DNA of 64,000 bases from Ascidiaceihabitans sp. (lineage in GTDB: Bacteria; Pseudomonadota; Alphaproteobacteria; Rhodobacterales; Rhodobacteraceae): NCBI GenBank assembly GCA_028248455.1, contig JAOKHV010000001.1:1-64000 (forward strand), read 5' to 3'. Both the position numbers and the translations under genes were made by a program. Shown piece after piece: positions 32,016-42,066 of the stretch (within the stretch, counting starts at the first letter, position 1; every line of letters begins with the position of its first letter). The notes under the pieces are model-generated. The model ran no database searches. It saw nothing but the letters and a program-made list of their open reading frames with translations, and was not told where the DNA came from.

Positions 32016-32669
32016 TTAGCGGGTGTTTTCAGTCAAGCGGCGCTTCACGTAGTCAGTGGTGTGACCGATCATCGTGTCCAGGTGTGGTTCTTCAAAGAAG
32101 TGGCCAGCACCTTCAACTTCGGTGTGTGTGACAGTGATGCCTTTTTGCTCATGCAACTTTCCAACAAGGGTGTGGGTGTCTGCAGGCGGTGCCACGCGGT
32201 CAGCTGTACCGTTGATGACCAAGCCAGAAGACGGGCAGGGTGCAAGGAACGAGAAGTCATACATGTTCGCAGGTGGCGCAACCGAGATGAAACCAGTAAT
32301 TTCGGGGCGCCGCATGAGCAATTGCATGCCAATCCAAGCGCCAAACGAGAAACCAGCAACCCAGCAATGCTTGGAGTTGTTGTTCATCGATTGAAGGTAA
32401 TCCAGCGCAGATGCTGCATCCGACAATTCGCCAATACCTTGATCGTATTCGCCTTGCGAACGGCCAACGCCGCGAAAGTTGAAGCGAAGGACTGTGAACC
32501 CCATATTGTAAAAGGCATAATGCAGTGAGTGCACAACTTTGTGGTTCATAGTGCCACCAAATTGCGGGTGCGGGTGCAAAACGATCGCGATCGGTGCGTC
32601 ACGTTCTTTTTGAGGGTGGTAGCGGCCTTCAAGGCGGCCTTCGGGTCCAGGGAAAATGACCTCGGGCAT
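32016..32669 (-). CDS. Alpha/beta hydrolase
   Basis: APIAIVLHPHPQFGGTMNHKVVHSLHYAFYNMGFTVLRFNFRGVGRSQGEYDQG; nucleophile-elbow AGFSFGAWIG. Confidence 0.9.
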   Translation of the reverse strand: MPEVIFPGPEGRLEGRYHPQKERDAPIAIVLHPHPQFGGTMNHKVVHSLHYAFYNMGFTVLRFNFRGVGRSQGEYDQGIGELSDAASALDYLQSMNNNSKHCWVAGFSFGAWIGMQLLMRRPEITGFISVAPPANMYDFSFLAPCPSSGLVINGTADRVAPPADTHTLVGKLHEQKGITVTHTEVEGAGHFFEEPHLDTMIGHTTDYVKRRLTENTR

Positions 32670-32713
32670 GAGCGTCCTTGCATTTTTGAGTTCAACGGAT
32701 GGTGGTTCAATTC

Positions 32714-32742
32714 TTGACGAATATAACCGGTTACCTTAGAAC
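32714..32742 (+). promoter_or_regulatory. Candidate sigma70 promoter for the iscR-suf operon
   Basis: TTGACG (32714-32719), 17-nt spacer, TAGAAC (32737-32742). Confidence 0.4.
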
Positions 32743-32750
32743 GTTTCTAA
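32736..32750 (+). promoter_or_regulatory. ICE-box-like (Irr) operator
   Basis: Perfect inverted repeat TTAGAA-cgt-TTCTAA, the core of the published ICE motif TTTAGAANNNTTCTAAA. Confidence 0.65.
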
Positions 32751-32842
32751 ATTATGTGCGCGCAGGGCTTGCGCGTTTATTGCGATGTATGGCGTTGAGT
32801 GCGAAACGTCAATCAAATCTAGCGAAAGCAAGGGATTTTGCG

Positions 32843-33301
32843 ATGAAACTGTCAACGAAAGGACGCTATGCAATGGTTGCGTTGGCTGACATCGCGTTGC
32901 AGCCCGAGGAGAATCTAGTGAGCCTCGGCGATATAGCTGAACGTCAGAGCATCTCACTACCTTACCTTGAACAATTATTCGTGAAGTTGCGCCGCTCTGA
33001 GTTGGTTTCGTCTGTGCGTGGCCCGGGTGGCGGTTACCGTCTGGCCCGTTCACCGTCCGACATCCGGGTTGTGGACATTTTGTCTGCTGTCGATGAGTCC
33101 GTTGATGCCATGCGCAAGGGGGCTGGTGCATCTGGTGGTGCTTCGGGTTCACGTGCGCAGTCCTTGACCAATCGGTTGTGGGAAGGCCTAAGCGCGAATG
33201 TTTATGTGTATTTGCACCAAACGCGGTTGTCGGATGTGATTTCCAATGAGTTGGCACCGTGCCCGGCTGTTCCAAATCTGTTTGATGTTGTGGATGTTTG
33301 A
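32843..33301 (+). CDS. iscR: Rrf2-family regulator IscR
   Basis: MKLSTKGRYAMVALADIALQ...SLPYLEQLFVKLRRSELVSSVRGPGGGYRLARSP; ATG at 32843; start of suf operon. Confidence 0.92.
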   Translation: MKLSTKGRYAMVALADIALQPEENLVSLGDIAERQSISLPYLEQLFVKLRRSELVSSVRGPGGGYRLARSPSDIRVVDILSAVDESVDAMRKGAGASGGASGSRAQSLTNRLWEGLSANVYVYLHQTRLSDVISNELAPCPAVPNLFDVVDV

Positions 33302-33376
33302 TCTGTTGAAAGGGGGCCAGCCCCCGTCCTGCGGTTTCCCCCGGAGTTTGTTTTGTAAGATGAAGAGGGATGTGTC

Positions 33377-34426
33377 GTGAGCCGAGTGTACTTCGATCAT
33401 AATGCGACAACGCCTTTGCGCGATGCGGCGCGTGCGGCGATGGTGACCGCTATGGATGTTGTGGGGAATCCTTCGTCTGTGCATTCCGAGGGGCGTGCAG
33501 CTAAGATGATGGTCGAGCGCGCCCGTGTGCAGGTTGCTGAGTTGGTCGGCTGTTTGCCGACACAAATTGTTTTTACCGGGTCAGCGACTGAGGCGGCTGC
33601 TTTGGCGGTTGCTCAGAAAGATCGTCATGGTGGTCAGTTTGTATCGTTGGAGACCGAACATGATTGTTTTTTAGCTTGGGATGAGGCGGCAAAGGAGGGT
33701 CCTGCTTTGTATGCGATTTCTGCGGCTAATTCTGAGACTGGAGTTATGAAGCCAGCAGTGGTTTCAAACGTGAGCGTATCTGGTGCCGTGGTGTGCGATA
33801 TCACGCAGATCGCTGGGAAGATGCCTGTGATATATGATGAAAGTGGCAAGCCGTCTTACATGATCCTGTCCGCGCATAAGTTGGGTGGCCCTAAAGGTGT
33901 TGGGGCGCTGGTTAACTTTACCGCAGATGATCCACTGGCGATTTTGCGTGGTGGTGGGCAAGAAATGGGCCGTCGTTCTGGAACCGAAAATGTTATTGGT
34001 ATCGCTGGATTTGGCGCGGCGGCAGTCGCGGCTAGGAAAGATGTAGCCAATGGTGCATGGGAACGGGTTGCGAAACTTAGAAATATTCTAGAAAAGGCCC
34101 TTGAGACCGCGTCAACGAAGGCTATTTTTGTAGGGAATGACCAACAACGCTTACCGAACACTTCTTGCATCCTGACGCCGGGATGGAAGGGAGAGACGCA
34201 GGTGATGCAAATGGATTTGGCTGGCTTTGCAGTTTCTGCGGGCTCTGCTTGCTCATCGGGCAAAGTGCGCGCCAGTCGCGTCCTGACGGCGATGGGCTAT
34301 GAAGATGGGTTGGCAGCTTGTGCGATCCGTGTGTCGCTAGGGTTGTCAAATACTGAAGATGAAATTCTGCGCTTTGCCGATGTTTGGGCGCAAAAACTTA
34401 AGAAACATGAGGCACGCGCGGCGTAA
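33377..34426 (+). CDS. Cysteine desulfurase (NifS/IscS-like)
   Basis: VYFDHNATTPLRDAARAAM, SAHKLGGPKGVGALV, SAGSACSSGKVRASRVL. Confidence 0.93.
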   Translation: MSRVYFDHNATTPLRDAARAAMVTAMDVVGNPSSVHSEGRAAKMMVERARVQVAELVGCLPTQIVFTGSATEAAALAVAQKDRHGGQFVSLETEHDCFLAWDEAAKEGPALYAISAANSETGVMKPAVVSNVSVSGAVVCDITQIAGKMPVIYDESGKPSYMILSAHKLGGPKGVGALVNFTADDPLAILRGGGQEMGRRSGTENVIGIAGFGAAAVAARKDVANGAWERVAKLRNILEKALETASTKAIFVGNDQQRLPNTSCILTPGWKGETQVMQMDLAGFAVSAGSACSSGKVRASRVLTAMGYEDGLAACAIRVSLGLSNTEDEILRFADVWAQKLKKHEARAA

Positions 34427-34456
34427 CGCTGTGAGCCAACAAGAGGAAATCTGAGC

Positions 34457-35956
34457 ATGGACAATATGGTCAAAGATGGCGTCGATCAGGATACCGTCGA
34501 CGCAGTACGCGAAGTTGGTGGAGCCTATAAGCACGGGTGGAACACTGACATTGAAATGGAATACGCCCCAAAGGGTCTTTCCACAGATATCGTGCGTTTG
34601 ATTTCTGAAAAGAATGAAGAACCTGAGTGGATGCTGGAGTGGCGTTTGGCCGCTTATGATCGTTGGTTGAAGTTGGAAGAGCCTGATTGGGCGATGGTCG
34701 ACTACCCCAAAATCGATTTCCAAGACCAGTATTATTATGCCCGTCCAAAATCTATGGAAGTGAAGCCAAAGTCATTGGATGAGGTCGATCCTAAATTGTT
34801 GGAAACCTACAAAAAGCTAGGCATTCCCTTGAAAGAACAAGCATTGCTTGCTGGTGTTGAAGCACCAGAAGGCGAACGTAAGGTTGCTGTGGATGCGGTG
34901 TTTGACTCAGTTTCTGTTGGCACAACCTTTAAGGACGAGCTGCTGAAGGCGGGCGTGATTTTTTGCTCAATCTCAGAGGCAATCAAAGACTACCCTGAAT
35001 TGGTTAAAAAGTACCTTGGTACCGTGGTTCCTGTTTCAGACAACTACTATGCCACTTTAAATTCTGCCGTGTTCTCCGATGGGTCGTTCGTTTACATCCC
35101 GCCAAACACACGGTGCCCAATGGAGCTGTCCACGTATTTCCGCATCAATGCAGAAAACACGGGTCAGTTTGAGCGCACGTTGATCATCGCCGACAAGGGT
35201 TCCTACGTTTCATACCTTGAGGGCTGTACAGCACCGCAACGAGATATCGCACAATTGCACGCCGCTGTTGTTGAGTTGGTTCTGCTGGATGACGCTGAAA
35301 TCAAGTACTCAACCGTTCAAAACTGGTTTCCAGGGGATGAGAATGGCAAGGGCGGCATCTATAACTTCGTGACGAAACGTGCGGATTGTCGTGGTGATCG
35401 TTCAAAAGTGATGTGGACCCAAGTTGAAACTGGTTCTGCGGTTACTTGGAAATACCCGTCCTGTGTATTGCGCGGCGATGACAGCCAAGGCGAGTTCTAT
35501 TCAATAGCTATTGCGAACAATATGCAGCAGGCTGACACGGGCACCAAAATGATCCACTTGGGCAAACGCACCAAGTCGCGAATCGTGTCCAAAGGTATCT
35601 CTGCAGGCAAGGCCCAGAACACATATCGTGGGCTGGTTTCTATGCACCCTAAAGCCAAGGAATCGCGCAACTATACACAGTGCGATAGCTTGTTGATCGG
35701 TGATAAATGCGGGGCGCACACGGTGCCGTATATCGAGGTGAAAAATAATTCATCACGCGTTGAGCACGAAGCCACCACGTCCAAAGTGGATGACGATCAG
35801 CTGTTCTATTGCCGCTCGCGCGGGATGGACGAAGAAGAGGCGGTTGCCTTGGTCGTCAACGGGTTCTGCAAGGACGTGCTTCAGGCACTTCCGATGGAAT
35901 TCGCAATGGAAGCACAGGCGCTTGTCGCAATTTCGCTTGAAGGGTCTGTTGGCTAA
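34457..35956 (+). CDS. sufB: Fe-S assembly protein SufB
   Basis: [79 protein letters not shown]. Confidence 0.97.
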   Translation: MDNMVKDGVDQDTVDAVREVGGAYKHGWNTDIEMEYAPKGLSTDIVRLISEKNEEPEWMLEWRLAAYDRWLKLEEPDWAMVDYPKIDFQDQYYYARPKSMEVKPKSLDEVDPKLLETYKKLGIPLKEQALLAGVEAPEGERKVAVDAVFDSVSVGTTFKDELLKAGVIFCSISEAIKDYPELVKKYLGTVVPVSDNYYATLNSAVFSDGSFVYIPPNTRCPMELSTYFRINAENTGQFERTLIIADKGSYVSYLEGCTAPQRDIAQLHAAVVELVLLDDAEIKYSTVQNWFPGDENGKGGIYNFVTKRADCRGDRSKVMWTQVETGSAVTWKYPSCVLRGDDSQGEFYSIAIANNMQQADTGTKMIHLGKRTKSRIVSKGISAGKAQNTYRGLVSMHPKAKESRNYTQCDSLLIGDKCGAHTVPYIEVKNNSSRVEHEATTSKVDDDQLFYCRSRGMDEEEAVALVVNGFCKDVLQALPMEFAMEAQALVAISLEGSVG

Positions 35957-35958
35957 TC

Positions 35959-36558
35959 ATGGTCGAGGAAGCCCACAAACGTCCAGACCTCACAATACTG
36001 GAGGCCGAAGTAGATTTTTTGCGCCAGCATTATGAGGAAGCGGATGTGATCCTTGGATACGGATCAGGTGCTTCGACGGTTATGGCGTCGGAAATGGAAG
36101 GCAAGCACATCACAAGTGTCGAAAGCGACAAGGCGTGGTGGAAAATGATGATGGAATGGTTTGAAACCAATCCAGCATCAAACGGGTCCACTGTCGATAT
36201 GCTTTATGCCGACATTGGACCAACCCGCGAGTGGGGGCACCCCAAGGATGAGCGGGCTTGAAAACAGTTTGCGCAGTGTCCGCTGGCTGTGTGGGAAATG
36301 GATGAGCTACGCGCCCCAGACGTCGTTTTGGTTGACGGGCGTTTCCGTGTCGGATGTGCCTTTGCCACGGCATACAATATAAAGCAGCTAACTGTGCTGC
36401 TGTTTGACTATTATACGCCACATAAGTGGATGCACGCGACCGAGGGCTTTCTTGGTCAACTAGAAATTACGGGCCGTATGGCCACGTTTAAACTTGAACC
36501 GCAGCCGTTCCCAACGGGACGTATGCTTGAAATTATTGATTACATGCTGCGCCCATGA
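35959..36558 (+). pseudogene. Methyltransferase-like protein interrupted by an in-frame TGA at 36259-36261
   Basis: ORFs 35959-36261 and 36289-36558 are in the same frame (difference 330 nt); translation through the TGA gives ...GHPKDERA-(*)-KQFAQCPLAVWEMDELRAPDVVLVDGRF...; N-terminal VILGYGSGAST resembles SAM-binding motif I. Confidence 0.75.
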
Positions 36559-36578
36559 TTGGGCAGTGAGGGAATAAA

Positions 36579-37334
36579 ATGCTGAAGATTGAAAACCTGC
36601 ACGTCAAACTTGAAGACGAAGAAAAGCAAATCTTGAAAGGTGTAAACCTTGAGGTTGGCGCGGGCCAAGTGCACGCGATCATGGGCCCAAACGGTTCTGG
36701 TAAGTCCACGTTGTCCTATGTTTTGTCTGGCCGCGAAGGTTACGAAGTAACGGATGGCGAAGCGCATTTGGGTGACGTTGACTTGCTTGACATCGAACCA
36801 GAAGAGCGTGCGGCAGCTGGCCTGTTCTTGGCTTTCCAATACCCTGTAGAGATTCCAGGCGTTGGCAACATGACTTTCCTGCGTACAGCCGTAAACGCAC
36901 AGCGTAAAGCGCGCGGTGAAGAAGAAATGTCTGCTGCTGAATTCCTTAAAGTTGTTCGCGCAAAAGCTAAGACACTGAAGATCGACTCTGACATGTTGAA
37001 GCGTCCAGTCAACGTTGGCTTTTCCGGTGGTGAGAAAAAGCGCAACGAGATTTTGCAGATGGCGATGCTTGAGCCAAAGATGTGCATCTTGGACGAGACA
37101 GACTCGGGTCTAGATGTTGATGCGATGAAATTGGTCTCTGAAGGCGTGAATGCTTTGCGTTCTGAAGGTCGCTCTTTTTTGGTCATCACGCACTACCAGC
37201 GTCTTTTGGACCATATCAAGCCTGACGTGGTTCACATCATGGCAAACGGCCGTATCATCAAATCTGGCGGCCCTGAGTTGGCTTTAGAAGTTGAACAGAA
37301 CGGTTACGCCGACATCTTGGCAGAGGTTTCCTAA
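36579..37334 (+). CDS. sufC: Fe-S assembly ATPase SufC
   Basis: MLKIENLHVKLEDEEKQILKGVNLEV..HAIMGPNGSGKSTLSYVLSGREGYEV; FSGGEKKRNEI. Confidence 0.97.
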   Translation: MLKIENLHVKLEDEEKQILKGVNLEVGAGQVHAIMGPNGSGKSTLSYVLSGREGYEVTDGEAHLGDVDLLDIEPEERAAAGLFLAFQYPVEIPGVGNMTFLRTAVNAQRKARGEEEMSAAEFLKVVRAKAKTLKIDSDMLKRPVNVGFSGGEKKRNEILQMAMLEPKMCILDETDSGLDVDAMKLVSEGVNALRSEGRSFLVITHYQRLLDHIKPDVVHIMANGRIIKSGGPELALEVEQNGYADILAEVS

Positions 37335-38614
37335 TGAGCGCTGTTGCTGAAACGATGAATGTCACTGACGAGCGTTTGGCGGGTTTGACCCTGCCAGCGG
37401 GCGGATGGTCTGACGCGGCGCGCAAGGATGCGTTGTCACGTGTTCAGATGATGGGGTTGCCAAGCCGTCGTGATGAATATTGGAAATACACACGTCCAGA
37501 TACTTTGACCCAAGCGGTTGCTGTGCCTGCGGCCCTGTTTCACAATGACGAAGCTGCACTGTTTGACGATATTGAACGCCTCAAAATCGTATTTATAGAC
37601 GGTGTATTTGATGCGGATGCCTCTGATGACCTGTCCCTTGAGGGTGTAAGCATCGAACGTCTCGCAACTGCGGATGCCGATATCCACTGGGCCCGCGATG
37701 TTTACGGTGTGCTAGAAACCAACGGTCAAAAGCCTGTTGAGCGTCCTTTGGCCGCTTTGAACACTGCCTTTGCAACGGATGGTGTTTTGATCCACGTGAC
37801 GGGTGCAGCAAGCAAGCCGATCAACATGATCTACCTTCACAACTCAGAAACATCTGATGTGATGTTACACAACGTGATCAAGTTGGACGCAGGCGCTAGC
37901 CTAACTGTTCTTGAAACAGGACCCGCTGCTGCACGTATTAATATGGTGACCGAAGTTGAAGTTGCTGACACCGCAGCTTTCCACCACATTCGTGCTCAAG
38001 GGCGCGATCATGAACGCCGCGCGGCGACGCATATTTTTGCACGTTTGGGCACTGAATCAGTGTTCAAATCCTTTACGCTTACTGCAAACGGCGTAATGAC
38101 GCGCAACGAATGTGTGCTTGAGCTGACAGGTAACGATGCAAAAGCAACCGTCGGTGGCGCATGTATAGGCGACGGTGATTTTCACCACGACGACACAGTG
38201 TTCATCACCCATGACGCAGAAAACTGCGAAAGCCGTCAGGTGTTCAAAAAGGTTCTGCGCAACGGTGCGACAGGCGTTTTCCAAGGCAAAATCTTGGTCA
38301 AAGCCGGTGCACAGAAGACAGATGGCTATCAGATCAGCCAATCATTGCTTTTGGATGGTGACAGCCAGTTCTTGGCCAAGCCTGAGCTTGAAATCTACGC
38401 CGATGACGTGATCTGTTCACACGGATCTACCTCTGGTGCGATTGATGAAACCGCATTGTTCTATCTACAATCTCGCGGGATCAGCAAACCAGTGGCGACT
38501 GACTTGTTGACCTTGTCGTTCTTGGCTGAAGCCGTGGACGAGATCGAAGATGAAACACTGCGCGAGCAAATCAACGAACGCATGGCGTCTTGGTTGGAAC
38601 GGCGTCGCGGCTGA
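37334..38614 (+). CDS. sufD: Fe-S assembly protein SufD
   Basis: SRRDEYWKYTRPDTL; DDVICSHGSTSGAIDETALFYLQSRGI. Confidence 0.95.
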   Translation: MSAVAETMNVTDERLAGLTLPAGGWSDAARKDALSRVQMMGLPSRRDEYWKYTRPDTLTQAVAVPAALFHNDEAALFDDIERLKIVFIDGVFDADASDDLSLEGVSIERLATADADIHWARDVYGVLETNGQKPVERPLAALNTAFATDGVLIHVTGAASKPINMIYLHNSETSDVMLHNVIKLDAGASLTVLETGPAAARINMVTEVEVADTAAFHHIRAQGRDHERRAATHIFARLGTESVFKSFTLTANGVMTRNECVLELTGNDAKATVGGACIGDGDFHHDDTVFITHDAENCESRQVFKKVLRNGATGVFQGKILVKAGAQKTDGYQISQSLLLDGDSQFLAKPELEIYADDVICSHGSTSGAIDETALFYLQSRGISKPVATDLLTLSFLAEAVDEIEDETLREQINERMASWLERRRG

Positions 38615-39102
38615 TGTCTGTTACTGCAGATATTCGGGCCAGTTATCGTGGACCGGGTCGCGTGGTTGCGCGGCTTTTGGGGCAGGGACGGCGTGAAGGT
38701 TTCGCGCTGAACATCCTGCTGTTCGCATGCATCATGATGTTCATCGCGCAAGCACCATATCAAGCACGCGAAGCTCATTTCGATCCAGACGTTCCTTTGA
38801 TGGCGCGGATGTATTGGAGCGCTTTTTTGTGGATCTTCTTGGTTCCGTTGCTGCTGTATGGCTTTGCGGCCTTCATGTACGGCCTCGCACTTTTGGCAGG
38901 ACGCAACATCACAGGGTATGGCGTGCGCCTTAGCTTGTTTTGGGCTCTACTTGCCAGCAGCCCGATGTTTTTGCTGTTGGGGTTAATTGCAGCCTTCATC
39001 GGTCCAGGTGCTGGTTTGCAATTGGTCGGCATTCTATGGCTCGCCAACATCTTATGGTTTTGGATCGCTGGGATGCGCGCAGCAGAAAGCGTCGAACTAT
39101 GA
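38614..39102 (+). CDS. YIP1-type multispanning membrane protein (first of pair)
   Basis: ATG at 38614 overlaps sufD stop (TGATG); 4-5 hydrophobic segments. Confidence 0.7.
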   Translation: MSVTADIRASYRGPGRVVARLLGQGRREGFALNILLFACIMMFIAQAPYQAREAHFDPDVPLMARMYWSAFLWIFLVPLLLYGFAAFMYGLALLAGRNITGYGVRLSLFWALLASSPMFLLLGLIAAFIGPGAGLQLVGILWLANILWFWIAGMRAAESVEL

Positions 39103-39719
39103 AACTGGACGTCCAATCACTTAGCATGCTTGTTGCTTTGACCCTTCGTGATCCCGCCAATGCGGCAAGATTGGTTATCAACTCAGGTTATCGCCGTGGT
39201 GTTTTATGGACGTTGCTGTTACTTGTCAGCATCGCAAATGCAGCCCTTGTATGGTTGTCCAATGCGTTAACTGGACCAACCCCAGAACAATTGGCGCAAA
39301 TGCCAATCCAAATTCCGCAGATCATCTTTAGCCCACTATTTGCGTTTGTGTTTCTGGCGGGTGCCTTGGTGATCACGGTCCATGTTTTGCATTGGATCGG
39401 CGCTGCTATCGGTGGGAAGGGCAGCTTGGATGACATGTTGTCCGTCTTGGTGTGGCTACAAGCCATGCGTGTCTTAGCCCAAGTTGTCTTGTTGGTTTTA
39501 CTAATCGTTGCGCCAGCGATTGCCGGCTTGTTTGGCTTGGGTGTTGCTTTGATTAGCCTTTGGATACTGGTGAACTTTGTAAATGAGGGCGCGGGCCTTG
39601 GCTCAGTTTTCAAAACCGTTGGCGTTCTGCTGTCCGCAACCGTGGGCATGATAATGGGCCTTAGCTTTATCCTGACCGTTACTGGTCTTGCCTCAATGGG
39701 AATTTCTCCGAATGTATGA
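39099..39719 (+). CDS. YIP1-family membrane protein (second of pair)
   Basis: ATGA overlap with previous gene; ALTLRDPANAARLVINSGYRRGVLWTLLLLVSIANAAL...; 5 predicted TM. Confidence 0.75.
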   Translation: MKLDVQSLSMLVALTLRDPANAARLVINSGYRRGVLWTLLLLVSIANAALVWLSNALTGPTPEQLAQMPIQIPQIIFSPLFAFVFLAGALVITVHVLHWIGAAIGGKGSLDDMLSVLVWLQAMRVLAQVVLLVLLIVAPAIAGLFGLGVALISLWILVNFVNEGAGLGSVFKTVGVLLSATVGMIMGLSFILTVTGLASMGISPNV

Positions 39720-40932
39720 TGTTATAAAAGTACGTGCTGACTTCCCGATCCTTTCACGAGAAGTGAATGGTAAGCCACTGGTATACCTAGATAATGGCGC
39801 TTCAGCGCAAAAGCCGCAGGTCGTGATTGATACGATCACACGCGCTTATGCAGAAGAGTATGCAAATGTGCATCGTGGCCTTCATTTCTTGTCGAACCTT
39901 GCAACAGACAATTATGAGGCTGTGCGCGGAAAAATCGCCAAATTCATGAACGCGGGTTCAGAAAACGAAATCGTTTTCAACTCAGGCACCACCGAGGGTA
40001 TCAATATGGTTGCCTATGGTTGGGCTATGCCGAACCTAAAATCTGGTGATGAAATCATCCTAAGTGTCATGGAGCACCACGCCAATATCGTGCCTTGGCA
40101 CTTTCTGCGTGAACGCCAAGGTGTCGTGATCAAATGGGTGGATGTGGATGCAACTGGCGCCTTGGACCCTCAGGCCGTTCTTGATGCAATCACACCAAAA
40201 ACAAAACTTATTGCAATTACACATATGTCCAACGTTCTGGGCACTAAAGTCGATGTAAAAACCATTTGCGCGGGCGCACGTGCAAAAGGCGTGCGCGTCT
40301 TGGTGGATGGGTCACAAGCGGCGGTACACATGCCAGTAGATGTTCAAGATATCGATGCAGATTTTTATGTTGTAACGGGTCACAAATTATACGGTCCATC
40401 AGGTTCTGGCGCGATCCACATCAAACCAGAACGGATGGCTGAGATGCAGCCATTCATCGGCGGTGGTGATATGATCCGCGAGGTGTCTAAATCAGGTGTG
40501 ATCTATAATGACGCCCCGATGAAGTTCGAAGCAGGCACACCGGGGATCGTTCAAATGATTGGTCTGGGCACGGCCGTCGATTACATGATGGACACTGGAA
40601 TGGACGCAATTGCGGTTCATGAGAATAGCCTACGTGATTACGCCGTTGCAAAACTTGAAGGTTTGAATTGGATCCAAGTCCAAGGAACAACCGCTGACAA
40701 AGGAGCCATCTTTAGCTTCACAATGGATGGTGCTGCACATGCACATGACATCTCGACTATCCTTGATAAAAAAGGCGTTGCAGTGCGGGCAGGGCAGCAT
40801 TGTACTGGTCCATTGATGGAACACCTTGGTCTCACTGCCACATGCCGTGCGTCTTTTGCGATGTATAACACAACTGATGAAGTTGATGTTTGGATCGATG
40901 CGTTGGAACTTGCACACGATCTTTTCGCTTAA
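39712..40932 (+). CDS. sufS: Cysteine desulfurase SufS
   Basis: [70 protein letters not shown]. Confidence 0.95.
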   Translation: MYDVIKVRADFPILSREVNGKPLVYLDNGASAQKPQVVIDTITRAYAEEYANVHRGLHFLSNLATDNYEAVRGKIAKFMNAGSENEIVFNSGTTEGINMVAYGWAMPNLKSGDEIILSVMEHHANIVPWHFLRERQGVVIKWVDVDATGALDPQAVLDAITPKTKLIAITHMSNVLGTKVDVKTICAGARAKGVRVLVDGSQAAVHMPVDVQDIDADFYVVTGHKLYGPSGSGAIHIKPERMAEMQPFIGGGDMIREVSKSGVIYNDAPMKFEAGTPGIVQMIGLGTAVDYMMDTGMDAIAVHENSLRDYAVAKLEGLNWIQVQGTTADKGAIFSFTMDGAAHAHDISTILDKKGVAVRAGQHCTGPLMEHLGLTATCRASFAMYNTTDEVDVWIDALELAHDLFA

Positions 40933-40999
40933 GGTGCAAACTCTTCGCGTCATTTAGCAATTGCAGCGCAACAGCTGCAAAGCTATACCGCGAATGTAT

Positions 41000-41076
41000 G
41001 GTCCCATAGCTCAGCTGGATAGAGTACTCGCCTCCGAAGCGAGGGGTCGCTGGTTCAAATCCAGCTGGGACCACCA
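41000..41076 (+). tRNA. tRNA-Arg (anticodon CCG)
   Basis: Cloverleaf: acceptor ggtccca/tgggacc + A + CCA; anticodon arm ctcgc-ctCCGaa-gcgag; T-arm ctggttcaaatccag. Confidence 0.97.
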
Positions 41077-41094
41077 TTTTTTAGATTCTTAACA

Positions 41095-41126
41095 AAACGA
41101 AAGCGCCCCAAAAGGCGCTTTCGTTT
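41095..41126. terminator. Hairpin terminator downstream of tRNA-Arg (bidirectional)
   Basis: Perfect 13-bp stem aaacgaaagcgcc-ccaaaa-ggcgctttcgttt. Confidence 0.8.
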
Positions 41127-41153
41127 GTATCTTCATGATAGCTGTTTGAAAAC

Positions 41154-41726
41154 TCAGCTGCCCCATGTGCGGACAACACCGCAGTCCATATGGACAAAGT
41201 TGGAACTGGAATAACGTCCAACACCACCACCACGACAAGCTGCTGCTGCACGGGCCATTTGGCCAACAGAGCGGGTCGATAGACGCAAATCAGCGGCCTT
41301 GCCTTCCATGTGTAAAGAATTCTTAGCAACGCCTTTTAAGCGTGAACGCAGCATAGCATTGGTTTTAGGGCTGCGGTATCCAGACAACAACGTATATGGT
41401 TCGTTGGCATCCATCAGATTGTGGGCGGCAGCCATAACATCGATTGTGCGTAAATTTATAGATTTCACACTACCAGTACGCCAGTCACGCATGAAATAAT
41501 CCACCTCTTTTAAAGCGTCTTTGATGTACTCGCCTTCAATCCAATAGATCATATCGATACGCTCACCGGTTCGACCCGAAAACATACGAATACGACGAAT
41601 ATCGCCAGCACCACGTAAAATACCTGTTGCATTTGAGAAAGTGGGGGCGGCTGTTACGGTTGTCGCGGCAAATGCCCCCAACAGCACGCGGCGGGTCAAA
41701 GAACCCGAATTGCCATTAATCGTCAT
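41154..41726 (-). CDS. DUF882/YcbK-type peptidase-like protein
   Basis: YFMRDWRTGSVKSINLRTIDVMAAAHNLMDANEPYTLLSGYRSPKTNAMLR..SLHMEGKAADLRL; Tat-like signal TRRVLLGAFAATTVTAAP. Confidence 0.88.
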   Translation of the reverse strand: MTINGNSGSLTRRVLLGAFAATTVTAAPTFSNATGILRGAGDIRRIRMFSGRTGERIDMIYWIEGEYIKDALKEVDYFMRDWRTGSVKSINLRTIDVMAAAHNLMDANEPYTLLSGYRSPKTNAMLRSRLKGVAKNSLHMEGKAADLRLSTRSVGQMARAAAACRGGGVGRYSSSNFVHMDCGVVRTWGS

Positions 41727-42066
41727 AGTATAACGTGTCCCTGTTTCCCGCGGTGCAAGCACGGGCAATTAATCTTGTCCCCAGATTCACCATCCTTATT
41801 GCATAAGCCGAATCGTTAACCAAGCAATGAATTTCCAGCACCAAAACTTTCGATTATTTTAGGCGATTTTATGCGCAGCTTATAGAGAATGTGGCCGAAT
41901 TACCGAAACAACGGCGGCAACATGCAACACTTCGTCCATCTGAACATAATCTTAAGGGTGTGGCGTGAATGTGAATGGACAACTCTTTGTGCATCCAACA
42001 AAGTGCCAGAAATTCGTACGAGTGCATTTTTCTAGAGGGGCGGATACGTTGCAACGCATATTCAAG

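Noticed and set aside
40832-41077. Minus-strand [29 protein letters not shown]...
   Set aside because: Antisense translation of the tRNA-Arg gene; this peptide type is a well-known misannotation artefact.
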